Positions 9,487 to 17,908 of a DNA stretch of 64,000 bases are shown in pieces. Origin of the DNA: Flavobacteriaceae bacterium UBA3591 (lineage in GTDB: Bacteria; Bacteroidota; Bacteroidia; Flavobacteriales; Flavobacteriaceae). The position numbers were made by a program, and so were the translations under genes. Location of the stretch: positions 1-64,000 of the forward strand of contig DFMO01000012.1 in assembly GCA_002375695.1 (NCBI GenBank). The letters run 5' to 3'. How positions within the stretch are numbered: the stretch's first letter is position 1; each line of letters begins with the position of its first letter. The notes under the pieces are model-generated. The model did no database searches, was not told the DNA's origin, and saw only the letters and a program-made list of their open reading frames with translations.

Positions 9487-9489
9487 CAA

Positions 9490-9744
9490 ATGAAAACTGA
9501 AGAATTGCAAAAACAGGGCAACATAGATTTAGAACCATTTTACCAGGCATTGGAAGATGACTCAAAACTACTTGAAGAAGCCCTTGAGATATTATTGGAA
9601 ATGGTTCACTTTGAACCTAAATCAGTAAAGAAATTGGCTCTTTTTATTAAAGAGGATTCTCGTAATCTATATAAAGAAATAGTGGAATTGAGCAAATCAA
9701 AACAAGATAAAGGAAATACACCTTCTTGCTGTGGTGGACTCTAA
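9490..9744 (+). CDS. Small conserved-looking protein of unknown function
   Basis: 84 residues, start at ATG, 41 bp after the ATP-cone gene and 15 bp before the beta-CASP RNase gene, in the same orientation. Predicted mainly helical and acidic in the middle (EDDSKLLEEALEILLEMVHF). No signal peptide or membrane segment. The C-terminus ends in SCCGGL: vicinal cysteines followed by glycines, a possible metal-binding or redox tail that would suit an operon ending in a copper ATPase, but this is only suggestive. I do not recognise the family. Confidence 0.65.
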   Translation: MKTEELQKQGNIDLEPFYQALEDDSKLLEEALEILLEMVHFEPKSVKKLALFIKEDSRNLYKEIVELSKSKQDKGNTPSCCGGL

Positions 9745-9759
9745 ATAAATACTATAAAG

Positions 9760-11136
9760 ATGGATAACAATAAAATAAATATTCACTTTTTAGGTGCAGC
9801 AGGTACGGTAACCGGCTCAAAATATTTAGTGGACACAGGAGATAAAAAGATACTCATAGACTGCGGACTTTTTCAAGGGTTAAAAGAATTGCGCCTTAAA
9901 AACTGGGAGTATCCACCCGTTAATGTTGCTGATATTGACGCTGTTTTGCTTACCCACGGCCATATGGACCATACAGGATATTTGCCGAGATTGGTAAAGC
10001 AAGGTTTCAAAGGGCCCATTTACGGCACCAATCCCACCTTAGACATCGCAAAAATCATATTGAATGATAGTGCCAAAATACAAGAACAGGAAGCCGAACG
10101 TGCCAATAAAGAGGGCTATTCCAAACACAGTCCCGCGGAACCACTTTACGATTTAAATGATGTAGAAAAAACAATCCCTTACTTCAAAGGAGTACCACCC
10201 TCGCAATGGTTACCCATTCTCAAAGATGTGAAAGCGAGGTTTCAATACAACGGACACATCCTTGGTGCCACATACATTGAGTTAGATTTACGCGGAAAAC
10301 GTTTCGTGTTTTCTGGCGATATAGGCAGAACAAACGATTTATTACTGTTTCCGCCATTAAAGCCAAAAAAGGCAGATGTATTATTTATTGAATCCACCTA
10401 CGGAGGAAGATTTCATCCTGATGAAGTAGAAGCACTTCCACAAATTGAAAAATTGGTCAATGACACCATCAACAGAGGTGGCAGCCTATTTGTTCCAAGT
10501 TTTTCAGTAGAACGCGCCCAATTGATGATGCTGATTTTTTGGAAATTATTGAAAGAGAAGAAAATCCCAAAAATACAAATGATAATGGACAGCCCAATGG
10601 GAGCAAGTGTATTAGAATTGTTTCATCGCACAAGAGATTGGCACAGGTTGGAAGATAACGAATGTGACGAAATGTGCTCACACTTTACAGTTGTTAGCAG
10701 TTATCGTGAAACAATGGAATTAAGAACAGATTACAAACCAAAAATCGTGATTGCAGGAAGCGGAATGCTCACAGGGGGAAGAATGCTAAACTATCTTGAA
10801 ACACAGGCACAAAATCCAAATAACACCTTACTTTTTGTAGGCTATCAAGCTGAAGGCACTCGTGGCAGAAAATTATTGGAAGGTGAAAAAGAACTAAAAG
10901 TATATGGAAAATGGGTGCCGTTTAAAATGCAAGTAGTAGAAATTGAAGGGCTTTCGGCGCACGCAGACCACGCAGAACTTATGGACTGGATGGATAAGAT
11001 AAAAAACAAACCCGAACGTATTTTCATTGTACACGGTGAAAAAGAGAGTGCAGAAGCATTGCAAAAAGGCATCAAGGAAACCTATGGGTGGGATGCAGAA
11101 ATTCCGCAATTATACACCATCGAAGAAATAGAATAA
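9760..11136 (+). CDS. MBL-fold beta-CASP ribonuclease (RNA-processing exonuclease family)
   Basis: 458-residue zinc-dependent nuclease of the metallo-beta-lactamase/beta-CASP group. Seen: the metal motif THGHMDH at residues 65-71 (H66, H68, D70, H71), FSGDIGR with the metal-bridging aspartate, IAGSGMLTGGRMLNYL of the beta-CASP domain and the C-terminal motif GLSAHADH. Members cleave or trim RNA 3' ends and rRNA precursors; some archaeal relatives are CPSF-like. No KH domain is visible. It lies 28 bp before the AMP phosphorylase gene. The link between an RNase and nucleotide phosphorolysis may indicate turnover of RNA-derived nucleotides for energy or PRPP; that link is inferred from position only. 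Confidence 0.9.
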   Translation: MDNNKINIHFLGAAGTVTGSKYLVDTGDKKILIDCGLFQGLKELRLKNWEYPPVNVADIDAVLLTHGHMDHTGYLPRLVKQGFKGPIYGTNPTLDIAKIILNDSAKIQEQEAERANKEGYSKHSPAEPLYDLNDVEKTIPYFKGVPPSQWLPILKDVKARFQYNGHILGATYIELDLRGKRFVFSGDIGRTNDLLLFPPLKPKKADVLFIESTYGGRFHPDEVEALPQIEKLVNDTINRGGSLFVPSFSVERAQLMMLIFWKLLKEKKIPKIQMIMDSPMGASVLELFHRTRDWHRLEDNECDEMCSHFTVVSSYRETMELRTDYKPKIVIAGSGMLTGGRMLNYLETQAQNPNNTLLFVGYQAEGTRGRKLLEGEKELKVYGKWVPFKMQVVEIEGLSAHADHAELMDWMDKIKNKPERIFIVHGEKESAEALQKGIKETYGWDAEIPQLYTIEEIE

Positions 11137-11164
11137 ATCGAAAAATCACAACAACCAATAAAAT

Positions 11165-12667
11165 ATGGACACACACTCAAACATATTAAAATATAAACAT
11201 CTCGGAATCTATACCCAAAACGAAAATGTAGTGTATATGCGCGAAGATTGCCACGTCTGTATTTCAGAAGGGTTTGAGGCACTTACCCGAATAAGAATAT
11301 CCAATGCAAATACATCAATCGTAGCAAGTCTTAATGTCCTGAATTCTGATATTCTGTTGCCTAATGAAATCGGACTATCAGATGCTGCTGCGAAAAAACT
11401 CAATGTTTCCCCAAACGATACATTATATGTTTCCCATTTAGAACCTATTGAATCCTTAAGCCACGTCAGGGCAAAAATCTATAACAAAAAACTGGATTAT
11501 AAGGCCTATAACAACATCATAACCGATATCGTGGAAGGCGATTATTCCAACATCCACCTTTCGGCATTTATTACTGCCTGTGCTGGCGACCGAATGGATA
11601 TTGATGAAATATCCGACCTAACGAAAGCAATGATTGCTTCCGGAAAGCAACTGAACTGGAACAAGGATATCGTGGTCGACAAACATTGTATTGGCGGATT
11701 GCCTGGCAATAGGACAACACCATTGGTAGTTGCCATTGTTGCCGCGTATGGGCTTACTATGCCAAAAACATCCTCACGGGCAATCACTTCGCCAGCAGGC
11801 ACAGCAGATACAATGGAAGTACTGACCAATGTTACGCTCTCTTCCGAGGAAATAAAGACCGTAGTAGAAAAAGAAGGCGGATGTTTTGTTTGGGGCGGTA
11901 CAGCGCAGTTAAGTCCTGCCGATGATGTGCTCATTAAAATTGAAAAAGCCTTGGATATTGATAGCGAAGGTCAGCTCATCGCTTCAGTACTCTCTAAAAA
12001 GGCAGCAGCTGGTTCTACTCACGTGGTCATTGATATTCCCGTGGGAGAAACCGCCAAGGTTCGCAGTACCGAAATGGCAGAAAAACTAAAAAATCATATG
12101 GAAACCGTTGGAACTGCTGTTGGGTTGAATGTAAAAGTTGTAGTTACGGATGGCACGCAGCCTGTTGGAAGGGGTATCGGTCCAACTTTAGAAGCCATAG
12201 ATATATTAAAAGTTTTGAAAAATGAGGAAGATTCACCCAAAGACTTAACAGAAAGAGCATTGTTTTTAGCTGCTGAACTAATAGAACTTTCTGGAAAAGT
12301 AGAAAAAGGAAAGGGATTGGAAACCGCACATAGAATTCTCAAATCTGGAAAAGCATATGAAAAATTCATAGCCATTTGTAAAGCACAAGGTCAGTTTTTA
12401 AAACCAGTTTTAGCACCTTATAAAATTGAAATTACGGCCGAAAAGTCAGGGGTTTTAAACAGAATTGATAACCGAAAAATTGCAAAACTTGCCAAGCTTT
12501 CGGGAGCACCCCAATCTATATCCGCAGGGATTTTTTTAAACATCCATTTAGGAGAACAGATTAAAGTAGGCCAATTGCTTTATACCATATATGCTGAATC
12601 CAAAGGTGAACTTAACTATGCCTTGGAATATAAAAACAATCATAACGACATCATAACTATAATTTAA
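11165..12667 (+). CDS. AMP phosphorylase / thymidine phosphorylase, archaeal DeoA type
   Basis: 500 residues, the length of the archaeal DeoA family rather than bacterial thymidine phosphorylase (about 440). Seen: KHCIGGLPGNRTTPLVV, PKTSSRAITSPAGTADTMEVL, a phosphate- and nucleotide-binding core, and WGGTAQLSPADDVLIKIE. The extra N-terminal ~90 residues match the additional domain of AMP phosphorylases. In archaea this enzyme converts nucleoside 5'-monophosphate plus phosphate to base plus ribose-1,5-bisphosphate, upstream of R15P isomerase and type III RuBisCO. Neither of those is in this window; the next gene, 5 bp away, is PRPP synthetase. Substrate (AMP versus other NMPs) is inferred from the family. 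Confidence 0.88.
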   Translation: MDTHSNILKYKHLGIYTQNENVVYMREDCHVCISEGFEALTRIRISNANTSIVASLNVLNSDILLPNEIGLSDAAAKKLNVSPNDTLYVSHLEPIESLSHVRAKIYNKKLDYKAYNNIITDIVEGDYSNIHLSAFITACAGDRMDIDEISDLTKAMIASGKQLNWNKDIVVDKHCIGGLPGNRTTPLVVAIVAAYGLTMPKTSSRAITSPAGTADTMEVLTNVTLSSEEIKTVVEKEGGCFVWGGTAQLSPADDVLIKIEKALDIDSEGQLIASVLSKKAAAGSTHVVIDIPVGETAKVRSTEMAEKLKNHMETVGTAVGLNVKVVVTDGTQPVGRGIGPTLEAIDILKVLKNEEDSPKDLTERALFLAAELIELSGKVEKGKGLETAHRILKSGKAYEKFIAICKAQGQFLKPVLAPYKIEITAEKSGVLNRIDNRKIAKLAKLSGAPQSISAGIFLNIHLGEQIKVGQLLYTIYAESKGELNYALEYKNNHNDIITII

Positions 12668-12672
12668 AAACT

Positions 12673-13566
12673 ATGAAAACAATATTATTCAGTCTTTCCG
12701 GAAATGAAGAACTCACAGAACTAATGGCTACAAAAATGGATGCTGAAGTGGGCAAAGCCACTTTGCGTAATTTTCCCGATGGGGAATCGTACACACGCAT
12801 ATTATCTGATGTTAAAGATAAATGTGTGGTACTGGTATGCACCTTGCACGAACCAGATACAAAACTGTTGCCACTATATTTTTTAAGCCACACAGCCAAA
12901 TCATTAGGAGCTATGTGTACCTGTTTGGTAGCACCCTATTTGGCATATATGCGACAGGACAAAGTTTTTAACGAAGGTGAAGGGGTAACTTCTGGATTTT
13001 TCGGAAAATTGATTTCAGGTTTTGCCGATAGCATTACCACGGTCGACCCTCACTTGCACAGAATTAGTTCTTTAGGGGAAGTATATCAAATTCCAAATAA
13101 AGTGATTCACGCTGCCGATGCCATTTCAGAATGGATAAAAGAAAACATTGAAAACCCCGTACTTATTGGGCCTGATTCAGAAAGTGAACAATGGGTTTCC
13201 GAAGTCGCCAAAAATGCCGGAGCACCTTTTACGGTATTACAAAAGGTACGTCACGGTGACCGTGATGTAGAAGTCTCTGTTCCCGATGTGGATAAATATA
13301 AAGATGCTACACCCATTTTGGTAGATGATATTATTTCCACAGCGCGAACAATGATTGAAACCGTACAACATTTGAATAAAGCAGGAATGAAACCACCTAT
13401 CTGCGTAGGCATTCACGCCGTTTTTTCAGGAAACGCCTATCAAGATTTGTTAGATTCTGGGGTAGAAAAAATAGTGACTTGCAATACCATCCCGCACTCT
13501 TCAAACGGAATAGATTTAAGTGATATTATGGCAAAAGAGGTAAAAAAATTAATGCACCATATATGA
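12673..13566 (+). CDS. prs: Ribose-phosphate pyrophosphokinase (PRPP synthetase), short form
   Basis: Makes PRPP from ribose-5-phosphate and ATP, releasing AMP. 297 residues, shorter than the usual ~310-320 of housekeeping enzymes and therefore likely a second isozyme. Seen: FPDGESYTRI near the N-terminus, the PYLAYMRQDKVFNEGE ATP-binding loop (RQDK), TVDPHLHR, and the PRPP-binding motif PILVDDIISTARTM. The stop overlaps the ATG of the next gene by 4 bp. Immediately follows the AMP phosphorylase gene, so AMP produced by this enzyme could be phosphorolysed by its neighbour; this coupling is inference. Confidence 0.92.
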   Translation: MKTILFSLSGNEELTELMATKMDAEVGKATLRNFPDGESYTRILSDVKDKCVVLVCTLHEPDTKLLPLYFLSHTAKSLGAMCTCLVAPYLAYMRQDKVFNEGEGVTSGFFGKLISGFADSITTVDPHLHRISSLGEVYQIPNKVIHAADAISEWIKENIENPVLIGPDSESEQWVSEVAKNAGAPFTVLQKVRHGDRDVEVSVPDVDKYKDATPILVDDIISTARTMIETVQHLNKAGMKPPICVGIHAVFSGNAYQDLLDSGVEKIVTCNTIPHSSNGIDLSDIMAKEVKKLMHHI

Positions 13567-14207
13567 GAAAACAAGGCTTTATAGTACTAATCACTTTATT
13601 CAGCATCACAATGACTGGACAAACTGAAATGCTCATTGGGCAGATTTCAGGCAGAGTTGTTATTCGGGAAAACTTTGATGAAAATGGTTCTTTTTTAAAT
13701 AAACAAACTTTCAAAGCCAGTGAAACAATAAAGAAAAATGGATACTATGAAATTGAGGTAGTTACGGAATTGTTTGATAAAGACAAAAAATTGACCGATA
13801 AATACACCACAACCTATCGTTGCAAGCCTGATGAAGCAAGTGTAGTGGTAATGGCTTTCCCGTTTTCCAATCCAAAATCAAAGAAAACAGAAATCAACAC
13901 CACTTCAAAGAAATTTAAAGAACTATACAATTTGGATAATCTGAAAAATATTGAATTGGAAATGAGTTTTGACTCGGGCTTGTTGAATTTTTTCGGTTCA
14001 AAAAGCATCATAAAAATTTACGATCGAAAATTAGAAGCTGGCAAAAACACTATTAAATCAAAAATAAATATTAAGGCCTATGCCTGGGGTATTCGCATCA
14101 AGCAATTCAATTATACTGTTATTGAAAAATTAAATGAAAAAGGATTATTGACTTTTCAGAAATTTTCAGAAGCAGATAACAGCTATTTTACAATAAACTA
14201 TAAATAA
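13563..14207 (+). CDS. Secreted protein of unknown function
   Basis: 214 residues with an N-terminal signal peptide (MRKQGFIVLITLFSITMTGQ), no lipobox cysteine, so probably periplasmic. The rest looks beta-rich, with alternating charged and hydrophobic residues, and resembles the general shape of bacteroidete periplasmic DUF3108-like proteins, though I cannot confirm a match. Start ATG overlaps the prs stop (ATGA), so translational coupling is expected. It sits between nucleotide genes and the copper ATPase. A periplasmic partner for metal handling is possible but unsupported by obvious metal ligands. Confidence 0.7.
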   Translation: MRKQGFIVLITLFSITMTGQTEMLIGQISGRVVIRENFDENGSFLNKQTFKASETIKKNGYYEIEVVTELFDKDKKLTDKYTTTYRCKPDEASVVVMAFPFSNPKSKKTEINTTSKKFKELYNLDNLKNIELEMSFDSGLLNFFGSKSIIKIYDRKLEAGKNTIKSKINIKAYAWGIRIKQFNYTVIEKLNEKGLLTFQKFSEADNSYFTINYK

Positions 14208-14213
14208 AGACAG

Positions 14214-14507
14214 ATGAAAAATTACGATACACTTTCTGAAGCCATAAACGATTTACAGGGAAATGGCTATACATATGATTTTAACCTAAAACCAGAATGT
14301 TTGGAGTGTGCCTCACTAAAAATTGAAATACACCCAGAAGATTTTAATGTTGACGAGATGCATCGTTTTGAGGGTATGAGCAGTACCGACGATAATAGTG
14401 TGCTTTATGCTATTTCATCAAAAAATGGGATTAAAGGACTTTTGGTAGATGCCTATGGCGTCTATGCCGAAAACATTTCGGAAGCTATGAGAAAAAAATT
14501 ACGATAA
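14214..14507 (+). CDS. Small conserved protein (97 aa), function unknown
   Basis: Begins 6 bp after the secreted protein gene and ends 18 bp before the copper ATPase gene. Soluble, acidic, with a FNLKPECLECASLKIEIH segment (two nearby cysteines) and the pattern FEGMSSTDDNSVLYAISS. I recall similar small proteins in many Bacteroidetes genomes, sometimes labelled as PRPP-synthetase related because they sit near prs, but nothing in the sequence looks like a PRPP synthetase fold or motif. Function unassigned. Confidence 0.7.
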   Translation: MKNYDTLSEAINDLQGNGYTYDFNLKPECLECASLKIEIHPEDFNVDEMHRFEGMSSTDDNSVLYAISSKNGIKGLLVDAYGVYAENISEAMRKKLR

Positions 14508-14525
14508 CACTTAAACAAGACAATA

Positions 14526-16628
14526 ATGGAAAATCACGAACACCACAATCACGATGAAATGGACCATTCTAAAATGGACCATTCGAAGATGAAACACAAA
14601 AAAGAAGACCATTCTAAAATGAACCACAAAGGTGGAGACCATTCTGGCCACAATCCAGGGCACGGAGAACACGGGCACGACCATCATAAAATGATGATTG
14701 CCGATTTTAGAAAACGGTTTTGGGTAACCCTTGTACTTACTATTCCCATACTGTTCTTCTCGCCGATGATTCAGGACTTTTTTGGATATGAGTTTTTGCT
14801 TCCCGGAAATCCATATATCCTTTTTGCACTTTCCACAATCGTATATTTCTATGGTGGTTGGCCATTTTTAAAAGGATTCTGGTCTGAAATCAAAAAAGGT
14901 GCGCCAGGAATGATGACCTTGATTTCTATGGCAATTACCGTGGCTTACGTTTATAGTTCGGCAACCGTGTTCGGCTTAGAAGGAGTTGATTTTTTCTGGG
15001 AACTGGCTACCCTTATCGCTATTATGTTGGTAGGACATTGGATAGAGATGAAAAGCGTCTTGGGAGCATCAAAGGCCTTACAGCTTTTGGTAAGTATGAT
15101 GCCCGCAGAAGCCCATAGGGTAAAGGATGATACCATAGAAGATATTCCGTTGGAAGATTTGTTAAAAGATGATGTGATTTTGGTTAAACCAGGTGAAAAA
15201 GTTCCTGCTGATGGGATTATAGTAGACGGTTCAAGTTACCTGAACGAATCTATGCTTACAGGCGAATCTAAACCTGTAAAAAAAGATGAAAACGATAAGG
15301 TTATTGGTGGTTCGGTAAATGGTAACAGTACCTTAAAAGTAAAGGTTGAGCATACTGGAAAAGATAGCTATCTCAACAAGGTCATCAAAATGGTCGAAGA
15401 AGCGCAAAAAACCAAATCAAAAATGCAAAACCTCTCGGATAGAGCTGCAAAATGGCTTACCTATATCGCATTAGGTATTGGTTTTGGAACATTAGCGGTA
15501 TGGCTGATTTTAGGCTTTCCATTTGTCTATGCTTTAGAAAGAATGGTTACCGTTATGGTCATTGCTTGTCCACACGCATTAGGTCTTGCCATACCACTTG
15601 TGGTTGCTATTTCTACTGCTGTTTCAGCTCAAAACGGGTTATTAATTCGAAATAGGACAGCTTTTGAAGAATCCCGAAAAATATCAGCTTTATTGTTTGA
15701 TAAAACGGGAACATTGACCAAAGGTGATTTTGGTGTCACTCGAATCGAGTCTGTTAACGAGACTTATTCAACAGAGGAAATTTTAAGACTTTCAAGTGCA
15801 TTGGAACAAAGTTCTGAACATCCAATAGCTGTTGGGATTATTAAAAAAGTAAAAGAAGATAACATAACCATTCCAAAACCTGAAAACTTTAATGCAATTA
15901 CAGGTAAGGGTGTAGAGGCAAATGTTGAAGGCAAAGAAGTTAAGGTAGTAAGTCCTGGCTATTTAAGAGATGAAAAAATAGACATCCCAAAAGACGCTTA
16001 TAGTGATGCCGCTGAAACTGTCGTGTTTGTATTAATTGATGGGAAACTGGCAGGTTACATTGCGCTTGCTGATGAAATAAGACCGGAATCTGCCGAGGCA
16101 ATCAAAATATTTAAAAAGAATAACATTAAAGTTCTAATGGCAACTGGCGATAATGAAAAAACCGCTAAGGCTGTGAGTGAAAAACTTGGATTGGATGGTT
16201 ACTACGCCGAGGTATTGCCACATCAAAAAGTTGAAATTGTAGAAGAGTTACAGAACAAAGGTGATTTTGTAGCTATGACGGGTGATGGTGTTAATGATGC
16301 GCCCGCTCTCGCAAAAGCCAATGTAGGTATTGCAGTAGGCTCAGGTACAGATGTAGCAGCTGAAACTGCCGATATTATTCTGGTCAACAGTAATCCACAG
16401 GATATTGCCAATTTAATTCTCTTTGGGAAAGCCACCTACAATAAAATGATTCAGAATTTGATTTGGGCTACAGGATATAATGTCGTGGCTATTCCTTTAG
16501 CAGCCGGTGTATTATATTCTTCAGGTTTTGTTTTAGGTCCTGCGGTTGGTGCGGTATTTATGAGCTTAAGTACTATTATAGTAGCTATTAATGCGCAATT
16601 ATTAAAGCGAAAAATCGGTAAAAAATAA
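14526..16628 (+). CDS. copB: CopB-type copper/silver-translocating P-type ATPase
   Basis: 700-residue P1B ATPase that exports copper (or silver) from the cytoplasm. The first ~55 residues are extremely rich in His and Met (repeated DHSKM units), a metal-binding tail that replaces the CxxC domains of CopA enzymes. Seen: CPH at residues 348-350 in the transmembrane metal site, which defines the CopB (P1B-3) group, LTGESKPVKK in the actuator, phosphorylation motif DKTGT starting at D392, SSEHPIA, and MTGDGVNDAPAL. Eight membrane helices fit the hydrophobic profile. The next gene starts directly after the stop. No CsoR/CueR-like regulator is in sight. Confidence 0.95.
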   Translation: MENHEHHNHDEMDHSKMDHSKMKHKKEDHSKMNHKGGDHSGHNPGHGEHGHDHHKMMIADFRKRFWVTLVLTIPILFFSPMIQDFFGYEFLLPGNPYILFALSTIVYFYGGWPFLKGFWSEIKKGAPGMMTLISMAITVAYVYSSATVFGLEGVDFFWELATLIAIMLVGHWIEMKSVLGASKALQLLVSMMPAEAHRVKDDTIEDIPLEDLLKDDVILVKPGEKVPADGIIVDGSSYLNESMLTGESKPVKKDENDKVIGGSVNGNSTLKVKVEHTGKDSYLNKVIKMVEEAQKTKSKMQNLSDRAAKWLTYIALGIGFGTLAVWLILGFPFVYALERMVTVMVIACPHALGLAIPLVVAISTAVSAQNGLLIRNRTAFEESRKISALLFDKTGTLTKGDFGVTRIESVNETYSTEEILRLSSALEQSSEHPIAVGIIKKVKEDNITIPKPENFNAITGKGVEANVEGKEVKVVSPGYLRDEKIDIPKDAYSDAAETVVFVLIDGKLAGYIALADEIRPESAEAIKIFKKNNIKVLMATGDNEKTAKAVSEKLGLDGYYAEVLPHQKVEIVEELQNKGDFVAMTGDGVNDAPALAKANVGIAVGSGTDVAAETADIILVNSNPQDIANLILFGKATYNKMIQNLIWATGYNVVAIPLAAGVLYSSGFVLGPAVGAVFMSLSTIIVAINAQLLKRKIGKK

Positions 16629-17846
16629 ATGGACAAAAAAGAAAAACTCAACAGGATATCTTTAATCCTGTTGAGTTTATTTGTAGTGATGTTGGGTTAT
16701 GGTATTTTATTGCCAACCCTTCCCTACTATACCGAAAGATTAGCTTTAAAAGACAATCTCGACACCGATTTAATCAACTTCCATATTGGGTTGCTTACCA
16801 GTATTTATCCTCTATTTCAATTAATTTTTGTTATCGTTTGGGGAAAGTTATCTGACAGATATGGTCGTAAACCCGTCATTATTATTGGTTTGATTGGCTT
16901 TGTAATAATGCAATTGCTAACTGGGCTTGCAACATCACTTACTATGCTATATATCGCTCGGATTTTTGGTGGTGTTTTCACTTCTTCCGTTATTCCTGTA
17001 AGCGACGCATATTTAAGTGATATTACCTCTGAAAAACGTAGAACGAAGATAATGGCCTGGTCTGGTGTAGCCATTAGTTCAGGGGTTATTTTTGGACCCG
17101 TTATCGGTGGCTTTCTTTCGCAATCAGACCTTCATTTTGAGTATGCAATTGGTCAACTACATTTGGGTCGATTTTCCACACCTTTTTTATTCGCTGCATT
17201 ATTAGGTTCTATTGTTTTAGTCATTGTTGTAAAATGGCTAAAAAATTCTGTTCGCATCCATAAATTTACAACTCAAAAATTCACTTTTCGGTTCTCGTTC
17301 AGCCAATATTTCCTTGTCCTATTGGCGCTATCATTTGTCATCCAATTTGTAGTAACGCTGTTTGAAACTGTCTTTTCAATATATGGGAAAGATGAATTAG
17401 GATTTAACAGTAACCAAATAGGTATTGGTTTTATGCTATGTGGTTCAATAATGGCTGTTTTGCAGCCTGTATTTGCCAGTTATGGGGAAAAGATTCTATC
17501 TACTAAAAAGCAAATTGGCTTTGGGTTATTCATTTCAGGAATTTCATTAATTGCCTTTCCTTTTTTCAAAAATGAATTTGTTGTGTACGGTTTAATTGTG
17601 GTGTTTGCTGCTGGTGGTGCTATGGTTACACCTAATTTGTTGTCTGCGGTATCCTTGTTATCCAAAACAAATACAGGGCGAAATATTTCAATACAAAGTT
17701 CAACAAACAGCGTTGGTCAGATTTTAGGTCCCATTTTAGGAACTTGGTTGGTTACCGGTGGTTTTTATTATCCATTTCTAATTGCAGGAAGCATTATTTT
17801 AGTTGCTATTGGTTTTCTCATTTTTCTAAAAAAACCACCTATTTAA
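16629..17846 (+). CDS. MFS efflux transporter, TetA-like
   Basis: 405 residues, about 12 hydrophobic helices. The MFS loop motif A is clear as GKLSDRYGRKPVI after the second helix, and RIFGGVFTSSVIPVSDAY resembles motif B of drug:H+ antiporters. The overall pattern is that of tetracycline/multidrug exporters (TetA/Bcr type), but the substrate cannot be inferred. The ATG follows the copB stop with no gap, so the two are probably co-translated. The next gene, rteC, is 62 bp on, after a short repeat. Confidence 0.85.
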   Translation: MDKKEKLNRISLILLSLFVVMLGYGILLPTLPYYTERLALKDNLDTDLINFHIGLLTSIYPLFQLIFVIVWGKLSDRYGRKPVIIIGLIGFVIMQLLTGLATSLTMLYIARIFGGVFTSSVIPVSDAYLSDITSEKRRTKIMAWSGVAISSGVIFGPVIGGFLSQSDLHFEYAIGQLHLGRFSTPFLFAALLGSIVLVIVVKWLKNSVRIHKFTTQKFTFRFSFSQYFLVLLALSFVIQFVVTLFETVFSIYGKDELGFNSNQIGIGFMLCGSIMAVLQPVFASYGEKILSTKKQIGFGLFISGISLIAFPFFKNEFVVYGLIVVFAAGGAMVTPNLLSAVSLLSKTNTGRNISIQSSTNSVGQILGPILGTWLVTGGFYYPFLIAGSIILVAIGFLIFLKKPPI

Positions 17847-17848
17847 AG

Positions 17849-17883
17849 AATAATGAATTATTACAAATTCTTAAAAAAATAAT
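17849..17883 (+). repeat. Short intergenic repeat, copy 2
   Basis: About 35 bp between the MFS gene and rteC, beginning AATAATGAATTATTAC and ending TTAAAAAAATAAT. It matches 9,453-9,486 with few differences. May be a shared leader, given that each copy precedes a gene that starts after an unusual gap. Confidence 0.5.
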
Positions 17884-17908
17884 CTAACCAATAAGCCCCA
17901 AATCTATT

